From: Artemia franciscana
Taxonomy: Eukaryota > Arthropoda > Branchiopoda > Anostraca > Artemiidae
DNA length: 64,000 bases
Reading direction: 5' to 3'
NCBI RefSeq assembly: GCF_032884065.1
Contig: NC_088873.1
Span: forward strand, 2,107,718-2,171,717
Part shown: positions 23,350 through 33,835 of the stretch, one piece after another
How positions within the stretch are numbered: position 1 is the stretch's first letter
Layout: each line of letters opens with the position of its first letter
Made by a program: the position numbers and the translations under genes
Notes under the pieces: model-generated
The model's database searches: none
What the model saw: only the letters and a program-made list of their open reading frames with translations
What the model was told of the DNA's origin: nothing

Positions 23350-24165
23350 TGAGGAAGACATGTCCCCCTCATATTCAGAAAAACTTCTGTCTGTTTTAAG
23401 TTTGATGTTGCTTCATACTTTCAATTGAAAATTGACTTTTTATTTATTTAATTTCGTCTTTTTTATTTAAAGTCTGCCCATTTTTCCAATTATCCCCTTT
23501 CCCCAGGAATTTCTCTGAGAAATTCCCCCTGAAAACTTCCCTCCCAACCGAAAAGTCTCCCCATGGAAAATCCCCTCCCCCTCTGCTGAAAATTCTCCCC
23601 CAGACATGTCTATTTATTTCCCAATAACAGATGGTCCTACTATATACTAACAATGGGCAAATTGTATAACATACAGCTTTTTTCCCAGGGACTATAGAGG
23701 TCATGTTATCTCTAAGGGCCTGGCTATTGGACCTATCAACTATACTGAACCAAATGGTTGTATAAAATTTTGATTAGATATCTTTGAGGGAAAAGGGGGT
23801 TAGTTACTGTCCAATCTATTTAGTCCATTAATAAGACCACTCGAACTTTTGATTTCGGTTTGAATAATTAGTCTTCCTATCTTCTTGGACCATTACTTTG
23901 ATGTGATTACCCCTAGGAAAAGCAGCAAATAAACATCTCTGATCTTTCTTGTGACAAAGAGAAAAAAACAAAAAAACATCCATGCTTTTTTAAATTGGTT
24001 TGATTTCCACACTTTGTTTGAATAAATCCTCTCCCATTCTTCAAGAACCTTTGGTTTGATATGATCACCCCTGGGAAAAACAACAAATACACATACATCT
24101 TTGATCTTTCTTTTGGCATAAAAATACAAAATTCCACAACCTGAATATGCACCTTGGAGAAAAAT
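23350..24165 (+). mobile_element. Old diverged copy of repeat A body
   Basis: It follows the same order of motifs as 10140-11300: 'acttctgtctgttttaagttt..atgttgct', C-rich 'ttcccctg..aatttctc.gagaaatt.cccctgaaaa', 'cccaataaca', 'actatactgaa..aaatgg..tataaaattttgat', and the 'gatgtgattacccctaggaaaa' end. A 110-bp stretch ('gattacccc..tctgatctttct') is duplicated near 23900 and 24060. Divergence is much higher than between the 10-kb and 44-kb copies. Confidence 0.55.
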
Positions 24166-24231
24166 TAAGGTCTATATTAGATCTGTTATGGTCTATGCTA
24201 ATTATGGCAAAATTTAGATGGAGTTAACATC

Positions 24232-24300
24232 AGTAGATGGTTGAATAGGTAGATGGTAGGTAGAATAGATAGATGGTTGAATCAGTAGATGGAATGGGAC
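24232..24300. repeat. GATA/GATG-type microsatellite
   Basis: Imperfect repeats of 'agtagatggttgaata' and 'taggtagatgg' over about 70 bp. Confidence 0.6.
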
Positions 24301-24345
24301 AGACAGTCCCACTCATGTTTCTATGACTTGCTATTCTTTTCTTTT

Positions 24346-24505
24346 TGAAGTCTGAACTGGAGGATGAGATTGTCGACCAAGTCACTGTTTCAGCTTTTCA
24401 GCTTTAAAGGCTCAAAACAAAATTCTGTGAAGCAAGCAATTAGTATATTTGAAAAAGCAAGAAAAGATGCATTGAGTGGTGTGTTCGCCTTCAACCTTGC
24501 TGAGT
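24346..24505 (+). other. Weak exon-like segment
   Basis: After a pyrimidine-rich acceptor-like ttctttttgaag (ending about 24349) one frame reads MRLSTKSLFQLFSFKGSKQN, then KQAISIFEKARKDALSGVFA and FNLAE, stopping just at a donor-like GA/gtaagc (about 24503). It is short and unrecognised, and another frame is open for its first 18 codons. It could be a decayed exon, a transposon piece or chance; PRMT7 homology does not need it. Confidence 0.2.
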
Positions 24506-25165
24506 AAGCTATTACAAAATGTCAAATTTACCTTTTGCTTTACTTAAGAATGAATTTATTTAGTTCGGAGAATGAATTTATTAACTAAAGTATGCCCCAA
24601 ATAGATGTTTTCAAGTTTCTATCTCATCCTTCCCTTTTTCTAAGGTTAAAGTATTGTGTAGAAGATCAGACCATACATGTCTTAAATTAAAAAACTAGTA
24701 CTTTGTGTCTTGATTTTGATTATAGGGTCAGTTTTATCCTTTTCCGAGTTGAAGAAAGGTTCAACCTTTAGCTCATTTTTGAAAGAAACAAAGAGATTAT
24801 GCTTGTTTAAAATTTTCTCGAGTTTGTTGTTGAGTTTTGAGATGTATGGTATAATGGTGAAAGTCAATTGCTGAAGTTACTGAAGCAAGGGGAACAGGTT
24901 TATTATTTTCCTTTTTTATCTTTTTTGATCGTCTGTCTATGATGTTTATCTTTCATCTTTCGTTTTATTATTTTTTCTTCTTCGCTTCATACATCATGTG
25001 TAGTCAATTGTGGTCTTAAAATTGTATTTGAAATCACGTTTCATGTGTAAATCTGGAAAATTTTCGTTTTCTCATCTATCAGTGGGAGTGAGGTTCTGTC
25101 AGATCTAATAAATCTAATGTAATACAACACCTAATAAATTCATAGAACAATGTTCAATTTTTCAA

Positions 25166-25531
25166 ACAGTTTGTGGTAACGAACTGTAGTAAGGAGAGAC
25201 CCGGCTCAATAGTAACCAAAACTCTAAAAAACGAAATTTTGAAAAACAAGTTTTTTTTTAAACTGAAATTAAGGAGCGACATTAAAACTTAAAACGAACA
25301 GAAATTACTTCGTATATGAAAGGGGCTGCTCCCTCCTCAACGCTTCGCTCTTTACGCTGAATTTTTTTACTGTTTTAAAAAGTAGAGTTGAGAGAAAGAG
25401 TCAAACTTTCGCGTAAAGACTGGGGCGTTGAGGAGGGAGCAGCCCCTTTCATATACGAAGTAATTTCTGTTTATTTTAAGTTTTAATGTCGCTCCTTACT
25501 TTCAGTTAATAAAACTTGTTTTTTTATTTAA
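25166..25531 (-). mobile_element. Repeat A, internally deleted foldback copy
   Basis: It starts with the terminal hairpin in reverse orientation (cagtttgtggtaacgaactg) and 'gtaaggagagacccggctcaatag', skips nearly all of the body, then has both arms. 'aaacaag..ttaaggagcgacattaaaacttaaaacgaac' (about 25244-25370) and its reverse complement (about 25400-25525) form a near-perfect foldback of about 125 bp per arm. Confidence 0.75.
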
Positions 25532-25671
25532 TAGAATATAGGAACATGTAATTGCATAGAACAGCCTTGTAACTATCATGTAGCTTTCTACAGTTTTTCC
25601 ATATTTTCAATGTAACACCTTAAATTAGTTATTCTTTTTCAAGACCACACTGTTTTTCTATGACGGACAAA

Positions 25672-25835
25672 TAAACGTTCAAATGGTGACAAGTCCATTT
25701 GTTAGACAGTGAAAAATAAAGGTCAGTGACTTTTGTTAATAAAGAATTAATAAAAATAAAGGACAGTGCAAATTTGTTAGACAGTGACTTTTAACTGTCT
25801 AATAAATGGACTTATGCCCATTTGAACATGTAACC
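25672..25835. repeat. Small foldback element
   Basis: 'cgttcaaatggtgacaagtccatttgttagacag' (from about 25675) is reverse-complemented by 'ctgtctaataaatggacttatgcccatttgaac' (about 25796-25828). The spacer repeats 'aataaaggacagtg' and 'tttgttagacagtga'. Non-coding. Confidence 0.65.
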
Positions 25836-26436
25836 GTTTTTCTATTAACGTAAAGACAGTTTTGATTTATTGTATACATGTACAATTAGACAACAATGCA
25901 ACCGAGACGAAATTATAGCGTATTTACTACTCATAGCAGTGACTTGGCTTGTGACGACATGTCTATTTTAATGCAAACATGAGAATGCCGAGATAAAATG
26001 TTACACTTTTGCAGCAAAATGGCATATATCTGCAGAATAGAATGTATTTTATGGATGCGATGGAAATTTAGAACGTATTGTTGAAATGGAATGGAAAGGA
26101 GAATTAAGGAAAATGAGAAATATACCCCATGTAAAATATTGAATAAAATGGAACATTTTAAACGTCTTAGCTTAAAAAGAAGGGGAATTGTATAATAGCT
26201 ATTCTTTAAGAGCTAAAAAATTTGAAGGAAATTAGTAAATCCCTAGACAGCCCTATGGGTGGCGTATTACTAAAAAAAAGAAAAGAAAAAGCATCTACAT
26301 TGCTTCTGAAGTAGATAGACTCCTGGAAAAACTTGATTTTCAGGAATTGAACAATTTTTGAAAGAATTTAATTTACTGGGTAATTCCAATCCATGTCATT
26401 TTGCCTTGTAAAGCAATGACATGTTTATTATTTTAG
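25836..26436 (+). other. End of PRMT7 intron 1, no other feature
   Basis: AT-rich intronic sequence leading to a pyrimidine-biased acceptor at 26422-26436. Nothing else recognised. Confidence 0.5.
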
Positions 26437-26586
26437 AATGAAAAGTATGAGAAAGCCATTGCCAAAGTCATTTCTCAGATGAAAAACAAGGGAATTTCAG
26501 TCAATGTTCTTGACATCGGCACTGGAACTGGCCTACTTTCCATGATGGCAGCTAAACATGGGGCTGATTCCATTGTAGCTTGTGAG
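26437..26586 (+). CDS. PRMT7: PRMT7 coding exon 2 (residues 35-84): SAM-binding core
   Basis: Encodes NEKYEKAIAKVISQMKNKGI followed by the class-I methyltransferase motif I, VLDIGTGTGLLSMMA (about residues 58-72), where the GTGTG glycine loop holds S-adenosylmethionine. It ends ADSIVACE: the final Glu (residue 84) is the post-I acid that contacts the ribose hydroxyls. The match to animal PRMT7 ('VLDIGTGTGLLSMMA..AGAD....CE') is almost residue for residue. Acceptor tttattattttag and donor GAG/gtaatt are clean; the exon is 150 nt, phase 0 at both ends. It follows exon 1 after an 11.4-kb intron. Confidence 0.97.
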
Positions 26587-27487
26587 GTAATTCTGTTTTT
26601 CTGTATTTTCAGGATTCTCATTTGCACTTATTCTAAATTCATATTTATTTGCTTATTTTAAAATTATTTAAAGTTGGGTTTATTTTTTATGTATTGCATT
26701 CCAAACTTATGCACTTCCACTTGTATTGTTGAAATGTTAAACAAGCTACCCAGTGATAAATATACACAATTAATGGACCAGTGTGTGGACAGATTCCACG
26801 CGTGTTGCTGAACATTCTGATTAAGTGTGTAGTATAACTGTATAGTCTACATAGTTAAGATGTTATTTTTCTCGTGAGTTTTTTTTCTTGATAGCACATT
26901 CATTTTTCCTTAATTTTATGTATCTTTTTACTCCTATATGTCTATCTCACGTTTGTACAGAGGGTTGAAATACATAATTATTATTACTGAACATTTTTTT
27001 TTTCTTTGGAAAATCTGAGAAACAAAAAATTAATTCCCCTTCGTCGATAACGATAAGATGCATTTTTTGAATCGCCAATGTTTGAATATTGACAATGTAT
27101 TTATTGTTCTTAACTAACTAAGTTATGTAAGCTGCTTTGTAGGGATTGAGGGGGTAGTCGATCTACTCCCAATGAAAAAGAGAAGGATCAGAGGAGGAAC
27201 GGTTTATAAGTATATGCAAAAAGGGTACAGGGAGGGGGGTCTCAAGTTTCTATAAATCCACTGAAGCTTCTCTGAAGTCATAAATTTTGATAAAGCCATT
27301 TATAAAATTGATTCTGAAAAATAATCTGGTTAAAGAAAATATTTATACAGTGAAGTTTATTAGGCTTACACGTTAAATTATATTGATTGAATGTTTTTTT
27401 ACCCTTCATAATATTTGGAACTTACCCACCTTTAGTACAAAATTCGAGATGTATGGAATTTTGCTAGACTTAAAATACTTCGTCTAT

Positions 27488-27662
27488 GAGGACAGGGGTT
27501 TGAGTCCTGGTGTCGCTGGTTATTTGGTTTGGAATGGGGCTCAAAGGCGGGACTGTTCAAGCTCAGCCAAATTCAATCCAGTTCTAAATGGATAGTTGGA
27601 GAAATCCGGGGAAGGTAAACAGGAAAGGTGTGCGAAAGCACACGATGGCTGGTTTCACAGTA
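27488..27662 (+). repeat. tRNA-derived SINE, family 1, 5'-truncated
   Basis: Starts at a B-box-like 'ggggtttgagtcctgg', followed by the family body: 'tatttggttt', 'gctcagcca', 'cagttctaaatgg', 'ggagaaatccggggaaggtaaacaggaa' and 'tgcgaaagcaca.gatgg'. The same body occurs at 55355-55680 and 55744-56005. The A-box half is missing. Confidence 0.7.
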
Positions 27663-27664
27663 AA

Positions 27665-28010
27665 CATTTCAGTATAGTAGGTCTACTAGTCTTTACTGGG
27701 TGGCCACTACTACGACCACTCATGATAATCACTGTGGTAGGTAAAAAATAATACAGTGTAGAATTTTTTTTTTATTTGAAGGGACTATCCCCATTCGAAA
27801 CATCTGCTCTTTCGCAACTTTAAACCCAAATACACCCAAGTTTTTAAGTTAAATCAATCTGTTGATGAGTTGACATACTGTGTATTTTTCATCAAGCACA
27901 GAAGTATAGTTTGTATATTGATCTTCTATAGGTGGTCACTATTGTGGCCACCAATGATAACCGCTTTTGTATGGGAAAATAATGTGTAAATTTTTTTCTG
28001 TAAACTTCGA
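27665..28010. repeat. Spaced direct duplication, about 245 bp apart
   Basis: 'ctttactgggtggccactactacgaccactcatgataatcactgtggtagg' (about 27690) recurs in diverged form as 'ctataggtggtcactattgtggccaccaatgataaccgcttttgta' (about 27926). Both are followed by 'aaaataat...gt.aaatttttt'. Likely two old tandem units. Confidence 0.5.
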
Positions 28011-28034
28011 GTGGAAAATTTCTTTCTGGTCAAA

Positions 28035-28500
28035 ACTACTACTACTTCGAATAAAACTTACCGCAGCACCAAGCCGCCTAAGGCCAACTCAGCTATGCAC
28101 GCTCCTCCTCCAACCCAATCTGTTCGAAGCCTCTCTCTTTATACCATCCCAGGAAGTTCCCATCTCCTTTAAATCTTTCTTTGTGACATCCTCCCACCCC
28201 AACCGCGGACGTCCTGCTTTCCGTCGGTCCCTTGATGGTTGGCCAAAAAGGGCAATCTTCGGCAATCTGTCGTCATTCATTCGCAGAACGTGCCCAAGCC
28301 ATCTCAACATTTCTCTCACTATAGCCCTGGTAAGCGGGCTAGAACTGCATTTTCGTACAATCTAATGTTTCAAATACGGTCAGTCAGCCCGATACCCTGA
28401 ACAATCCGTTGGCAATTTCTCTGGAAAACGTCTAGCAAACCTTCATCCGCTTTTCGGAGCACCCATGCTTCAGAACTATGTCAAAACACAAAAGAAAATA
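28035..28500 (-). mobile_element. LINE 3' end, family 'RWLGHVL'
   Basis: The - strand reads SEAWVLRKADEGLLDVFQRN (about 28470-28410), then MLRWLGHVLRMNDDRLPKIA (about 28310), RKAGRPRLGWEDVTKKDLKE and WDGIKREASNRLGWRRSVHS, stopping near 28090. This is the conserved C-terminus of endonuclease-RT LINEs ('RWLGHV.RM....P......GRP...W.D.V..DL'). The 3' end at 28035 has a (TAG)n-type tail. Stops near 28360 and 28325 show decay. Frame-open sister at 62390-62910. Confidence 0.8.
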
Positions 28501-28954
28501 TTTAGGCCACTGTTATCCGATTTTTTTCAGAGGGATCATTTGTGGTAATCTCGAGGAGAAGTGGCAAGGGGTATAAAGCATACATAGCTAAAACCATAGA
28601 ATGCCAGGCGATTCTGCAATAAACATCAAGTTTTAAAAATATTATGCCAATACATTTATGAGTTAGTTTCAAGTTTTTCTCTTGTTTTAAATTCTTGAAC
28701 AAGCAGCAATTTCACCAAAAACTTGTCTGCGTTCTCCTGCAAAACTACGATGCTTTCTTGTCGCTATTTCAAGCTTTTTAAATTACCCAAAACTGCCTAG
28801 CCTTTTACATTAAGAAACTGCGTTCCATTGTGATATAACTCCTCCCACCAGGGCCCCAGACCTTTAGATAATATAAGAAACTTAAAAAGATGGACCCGAC
28901 GGCATTGATTTTCAGCAATCTAGCATATAGCCAATGGGAAATACTATAGCTGCT

Positions 28955-28990
28955 ACTACTACTAACAACTTACTGTACCAACAGGCTGCC
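28955..28990 (-). mobile_element. 3' tip of LINE family 'RWLGHVL'
   Basis: Only the tail motif is left: 'ctactactactaacaactta', the reverse complement of 'aagttgttagtagtagtag' as at the end of other copies. Confidence 0.4.
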
Positions 28991-29105
28991 TTAATGTAAC
29001 TTAGGCAACATACAGTAACTTCTCATATGGCAATATGAATTCTGTTTTAACTATGCAGCTCTTTCTTTGCCCTTGAACGCTCCCACAGTAACTGACTCCT
29101 TTTAG

Positions 29106-29321
29106 GCGTTCACTCCTGTTGCTGAATGTGCTGTCAAGGTGATAGAAGACAATGGTTATTCCGCTTCAATTAAAGTGATTCCCAAGCGTTCAACTGACCT
29201 AATTGTTGGAAATGATTTGCCTAAGAAAGCCAACTTAGTCGTAGCTGAGTTGTATGATACCGAGCTTATTGGTGAAGGAGCTATTTTAAGTTACAACCAT
29301 GCTCGTAAGGAACTGCTTGAG
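29106..29321 (+). CDS. PRMT7: PRMT7 coding exon 3 (residues 85-156): double-E loop
   Basis: Encodes AFTPVAECAVKVIEDNGYSA, a KVIPKRSTDLIVGNDLPKKA stretch and the catalytic loop AELYDTELIGEGAILSYNHA. The two invariant Glu residues of the double-E loop, which orient the substrate guanidinium, are residue 132 (in AEL) and residue 141 (in GEG), at the expected spacing of nine. Both are intact, so this half of the enzyme looks catalytically competent. The sequence is very close to fly Art7 ('LLVAELLDTELIGEGAI..YNHA'). Acceptor ctccttttag and donor GAG/gtaatt are clean; 216 nt, phase 0 at both ends. Confidence 0.97.
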
Positions 29322-29564
29322 GTAATTTTTATTTAATTCTTTTACATTCGAAGCACAGAGAAATGGAGGGTTAATAACTATAAAACGTGTGATTCAGAAG
29401 CGATTTCTTCTTTTTACTGGCTTTAAGATTTTGCACAGGCGAACCAATAGGTGAAATTGAACTTTTTTATTGATCCAAAATTTCCCACAGGAACACTTTA
29501 GAACTAATCAGGTTTTAAAAAGGCTAGATTGTTCGAATTCCCTTTCTAATATATGCTTAAGGAG

Positions 29565-29665
29565 TTGTAGTAGATAGATAAATAGATAAATTTATTGCCC
29601 ATTCGAAAAACGTATTAAATAGATTGATAGATAAATTTATTGGCCATTCGAAAAACTTAATGCGC
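29565..29665. repeat. Two-copy 50-bp tandem duplication with GATA/AATA motif
   Basis: 'gatagataaatttattgcccattcgaaaaacgtatta' is repeated immediately as 'gatagataaatttattggccattcgaaaaactta'. Confidence 0.7.
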
Positions 29666-29827
29666 AATAAGTTTTTTGCCCATTAAGCCAGTATGATTGG
29701 CTTAAGAAAATATTGGCTTAATATAGTCGCCTTTTCCCTCTTTCTTTTTTATAGAATCTGTTTATTTTTAGCAGCTGTATCTTTTCCCAGTTTTATGAGT
29801 CATCTTCCATGACTTTACCTTTAGCAT

Positions 29828-30377
29828 TTTTATGGCACTTGGTATTTACCAAGTCTTGATCTTGGAAAATCTTGGAAAACGCTTAGAGTGGAGAGATCAG
29901 GATGAAACTTGGTGGGAAGAATAAGCACAAGTCCTAGATACATGATTCACATAGCCGGACTGAATCCGCTCTGTTTGGGGGAGTTGGGAGGATTTCCAGT
30001 GCTTTGACGAGTTTGGTGCTTCTGGACGAGCTAGGACGATGAAAATCGGTAGGCGTGTCAGGGAACCGCAAAAATTGAATTGATAACTGTCATTTCCCCG
30101 ATTCGACCATCTGGGGGGGGGGGCTGAAGGGAGAGGAAAAATTAGAAAAAATGAGGTATTTTTAACTTACGAGTGGGTAATTGGATCTTAATGAATTTTG
30201 ATATTTAGAACTACTTCGTGTCTCAGAGTTCATATTTTAAATCCCGACCGGCATTAAGCCTCTGGTTATTCTTTTAAATCAATCTATTGACTCTTAGAAT
30301 TTTGCTAGATCTATACCATATGAGCTCTTGGCTTTTCCGACCTCTTCACAAGTGCCATATTAGCTCTTGTTTTTATT
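29828..30377 (+). repeat. Repeat B, short copy
   Basis: Contains the family start 'tatggcacttggtatttaccaag', the 'gaaaacgcttagagtggagagatc.ggatgaaacttggtgggaagaataagcacaagtcctagata' unit, 'gattcgaccatctgggggggg', 'aatgaggtatttttaacttacga' and the end 'gctcttgttttt'. It is flanked by duplicated host sequence (29789-29834 versus 30446-30490). Confidence 0.75.
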
Positions 30378-30489
30378 GTTTTGATATTTTAAAGTTTTGC
30401 AATTGTTAAAAGGTCACAATTGTTATTTTAAAAAAATACGTCAGAGTTTTATGAGTCATCTTCCACGAGTTTACCTTTAGCATTTGTTT

Positions 30490-31726
30490 ATTGTTTTAAT
30501 ATTTTAATGCTTTGCAATTGCTCAAAGTTTGTTTTGATGCATAATTTGTTTTTCAAGATTGCTCTAAAAACTGGAATCTGCTTCTAAAAGCCGCGCTGCT
30601 TCTAAAAACCTTATTTTTTTAAACTATAGCCTTTCCTTCTTTGTGTATTATCCGTTTTTTTTACATCACTGCTTCCATTCCAAATCTTAGGATGGCGAGG
30701 AGGGCCTTAGAGGATTTTTGTGGGGGGGGGGGTGTGAGATGCTGAAATTTGAGTAGTAATATCAAGAAAGAGAGACAGAGAGAGGGAGGAAAAGAAAAGT
30801 AGAAAGACAGAGAGACAAATTAACCAAGTTAGAGAAACCAGATTAGGATATGAAACTATCCTAGGAAAAAAAAAATTAAGAATAAAAAATAAGGCCCAGT
30901 TCGTAACATTTTTGGTGAAGAAAGAAACACTATATCGCCAGAATGGTTTGGGACAGGTAACTAGGTATTAAGAGACGTCTGTGCAGGGGTTGCCGATTAT
31001 AAACCGAAATGAAAGAGTAAACCCAGAGAGAAAGAGAAGGAAAAAGGATATACAAATTAACAAAAAGTCAGAAACATGAATTTGAAACAAATATTAAACA
31101 AAACAAAGATACAAATAGGGGGCCTGTTTGATGATGGAAAAAACTTCATATTCGGTGAACATTGTTACAATATAACCAAAAATGGAGAAGGAAAACATTG
31201 GGTATCTCAGAATATGTTGATGCGAATTAATCGAAATGAAGTGTTTTTGCAGATTTTGTGGGAATTGCAAAAGCAAAAGCGCTTAAACAGCTTGTGACGG
31301 GGTAGGAGTGTTGTTTGAGGCACGTGCAGCGTGCACGTGCAACACAAATAGTCAAGAACCAATAAGTCAAATTATACGTTGGTTTTGTGCATTTTGAAAA
31401 TTAAAGGAATTTGTGCTCTACTGGTATACGGATATTGTGGTCGGAGATTCAAAAGATATTGAATCGAAAAATGTACATAAGAGTCATTAGAAATAATTTT
31501 GTTCATTGATAAGGTTCGGTCAAATTTATATGATTATATCATTTTAAGTCAGATTTATTTCACCTCAATGTCGTCTAGTTGTGCTGTTTTTCTCAATTTA
31601 ATTTCAAAGCAATCTTGATGGAAAATAGAGTTTTGGATATACGTTATAAAGAAACATTTTATTGCTGTGAAATGACACCTGTTAATACTACACAGGGCTT
31701 CCTATGAAAAAAAAAACAGATAAAAT
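30490..31726. other. Intronic sequence, no gene seen
   Basis: G-run at 30721-30730 and (GA)-rich stretch at 30768-30820. A 73-codon frame at 31076-31297 has no recognisable motif and is probably chance. Confidence 0.4.
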
Positions 31727-31910
31727 GTGGGACACGAAGAAAGGTTTGGAAAAGCATTACTTTTAGACCTAGCCCATCAACACATCTTACCTGCAGAAGG
31801 CCCGCCTGAAAGCAGAACCAGACAGAAGTCCAAACTGATTCCTATAAGTGCACGGACAAACCGATTTTGTAATTCATTTGTTCCTTTGAAATTATATGAG
31901 ATTTTTCATG
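31727..31910 (+). mobile_element. Possible LINE ORF2 C-terminal fragment
   Basis: The frame reads LDLAHQHILPAEGPPESRTR, then QKSKLIPISARTNRFCNSFV and P. The 'RTNRFCNSFVP' ending resembles the last residues of many LINE ORF2 proteins ('..R.dRfr.SFiP..i'). The preceding P/R-rich stretch also fits. Only this tail remains; assignment is by resemblance. Confidence 0.4.
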
Positions 31911-31989
31911 TAGATTTTGACCAAAAAAATCATCAATGCCATATAGTTTTAGCATTTTTTTTTAGAGTAGTAATAAGTTAAAATTGTTA

Positions 31990-33654
31990 GCAGTAGTATC
32001 GACACAGAAAATCGCCAACTACATCTAGCTTTCGGCAGTTTTTTTTTGGTCATTTCTCCACAGCGATAAGGTAAAATTAGTGTAGTAATGAGTATTTGAT
32101 CTATTTTCTAAAAAGAAACAATTACAAATTTGAAAAATGCCGAGAAACATCAAACGGTAGATGACGTTGTTAATTTTTTTCCACCACTAGCTCCAGTTTC
32201 CATTCTTATAAGCTACCCATACTCATTGATTCGCCCGACGTTGCCAAGTAACGTAACACTTATTGAATTATATTCACAAGCTGGAATACAATCAAGACAG
32301 TGATTGTATACAATTACTACATTGTGGATGATACAATCATCCACAAGACAGTGGATGTTCTATCCACTGTCACTGCCAAGATGGTTGTTGACTGAAACAG
32401 AGAATCGGACACCAAATTTGAAAAATGCCACAGTTTTGATCAGTCTATCATAGTAGCGTATATAAGCCGATCAAGATTTAAATTAACTAGACTATTATTA
32501 AAACTAGTTCATGATTTAGGCCATATCTAAAATGCTTTTCTTCCTAAGTAGAATGCAAAATCACAAATAAAAATCATTCTAAGAGGATTAGGGAGAGGAA
32601 ACTGGAGCTAAGAAGTCAAAAATCATTCCAGAAACCAAAAGGGAATAAAATCCAAGACGTCAAAAAGACTTATGGGGATTAAGAATGGAACAACGTTTTC
32701 TTTATAATGCTAGACAAGGCCCCTAAATGTTTTATTAAGTTTCGGCGTCCATTATTTTCTCCACGCATAAGCTTTAATACAAGGGTTCACCCTAAAACAT
32801 TAGGGTTATTAGCATAACCAAAGATTAGAAGTAACGTATAAGAGTGGGAACTTGTAACTTATAAGAGCAAAAAATAACTATCAATGCTATCTAACGTTTA
32901 GCGACACCTGACATTTTTTCAGTGTCAAAATAAGGATAATCGATTTAATTAGTGTAATCGGTAGGATTAGGGTAATAATAAGTGTTTGATCTCAGGTCCA
33001 GACAGACAAACGATTATAAAGCTTCAAAGGGGTCATACTTTCCTCCCTCAAAACGAACATCAATACCCCCTCCTCGCAAAATTTTAACTATTTACACCCA
33101 TCATTACGTCGATACGAATAACAAAGGCAACAAAAGCAGCAAATCCATTTGTGAAAGGCCTGTAGGATCAAATCCTCAAGTTAAGAATTTAACAAAATCT
33201 AAAGAGTAGCAGCCCAGACAACCTTGAGTCCCTTCTTTTATAGGAGGAAATTTACACTTCGACGTCATCAGTCCTCTATGAAGTTCTTACTGAATCTGAG
33301 TAGTTTCTCTCACTATTAATTTCACAGTATTCTTAAAGAGATGGGCCACTGTGAGGGGGGGGGGGGGGTGTAGCCTCTGCATTCAACTTAGAGATTTGAA
33401 AAAGGCAATAATTGCTTAATTGGAACATTTTCTGGAAACTGGGTGACAATTTGGGTTTGGTTAAACTTTCCTATAATTAAGGTTTATATTGAAGATTATA
33501 TCCTATGATTACGGTCATTTTATTTCAAAAAAGAAAATAGTTATTTTAATGGTTAAAAAAATTGTTGCATTCAAGTTTCTAACTGAAAAGTACTGACTCT
33601 AGCCTTGTTCTGAAGACAGATGGAATAGTAACATTGTAAGATGTCTGCAATCCA
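31990..33654. other. Intronic sequence, no gene seen
   Basis: Contains short palindromic stretches near 32298-32385 ('acaatcatccacaagacagtggatgttctatccactgtc') and a G-run at 33356-33368. A 75-codon frame at 32982 has no domain. Confidence 0.4.
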
Positions 33655-33835
33655 GGCCCATCCCCTGCAAGGGCGTACCAAGGGTTTAGGGGCGGGGGTA
33701 CAAAACAATAAAAACGCATCAAAAATTAGTTAATATGCACTTTTGCTATGTTTTTACAAGTCAGATAAATTTTTTGGGGGGAGGGGTCAAACCTTGTAAC
33801 CTCCCTGGATATGGCCTTGATCCTCATAATAGAAT
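33655..33835 (-). repeat. Dispersed repeat D, - copy
   Basis: In reverse complement it reads 'ggccatatccagggaggtt.....tgacccctccccccaaaaaatttatctgacttgtaaaaac', matching the + copies at 42425-42600 and 53275-53450. About 170 bp, non-coding. Confidence 0.5.

Larger units (their letters stand above)
15018..26436 (+). other. PRMT7 intron 1 (11.4 kb)
   Basis: Bounded by gtagct at the donor and ttattttag at the acceptor. It is filled with a foldback element, two LINEs in opposite directions, repeat A copies, tandem repeats and a possible hypothetical ORF at 18145. Confidence 0.8.
26587..29105 (+). other. PRMT7 intron 2 (2.5 kb)
   Basis: Begins gtaatt and ends tccttttag. Contains a family 1 SINE fragment, a 245-bp spaced duplication and LINE 3' ends on the - strand. 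Confidence 0.85.

Noticed and set aside
31076-31297. 73-codon frame on the + strand in PRMT7 intron 3
   Set aside because: No recognisable motif, overlapping open frame on the other strand, no good splice borders.
32982-33209. 75-codon frame on the + strand
   Set aside because: Low-complexity Ser/Lys/Pro composition with no motif or splice context.
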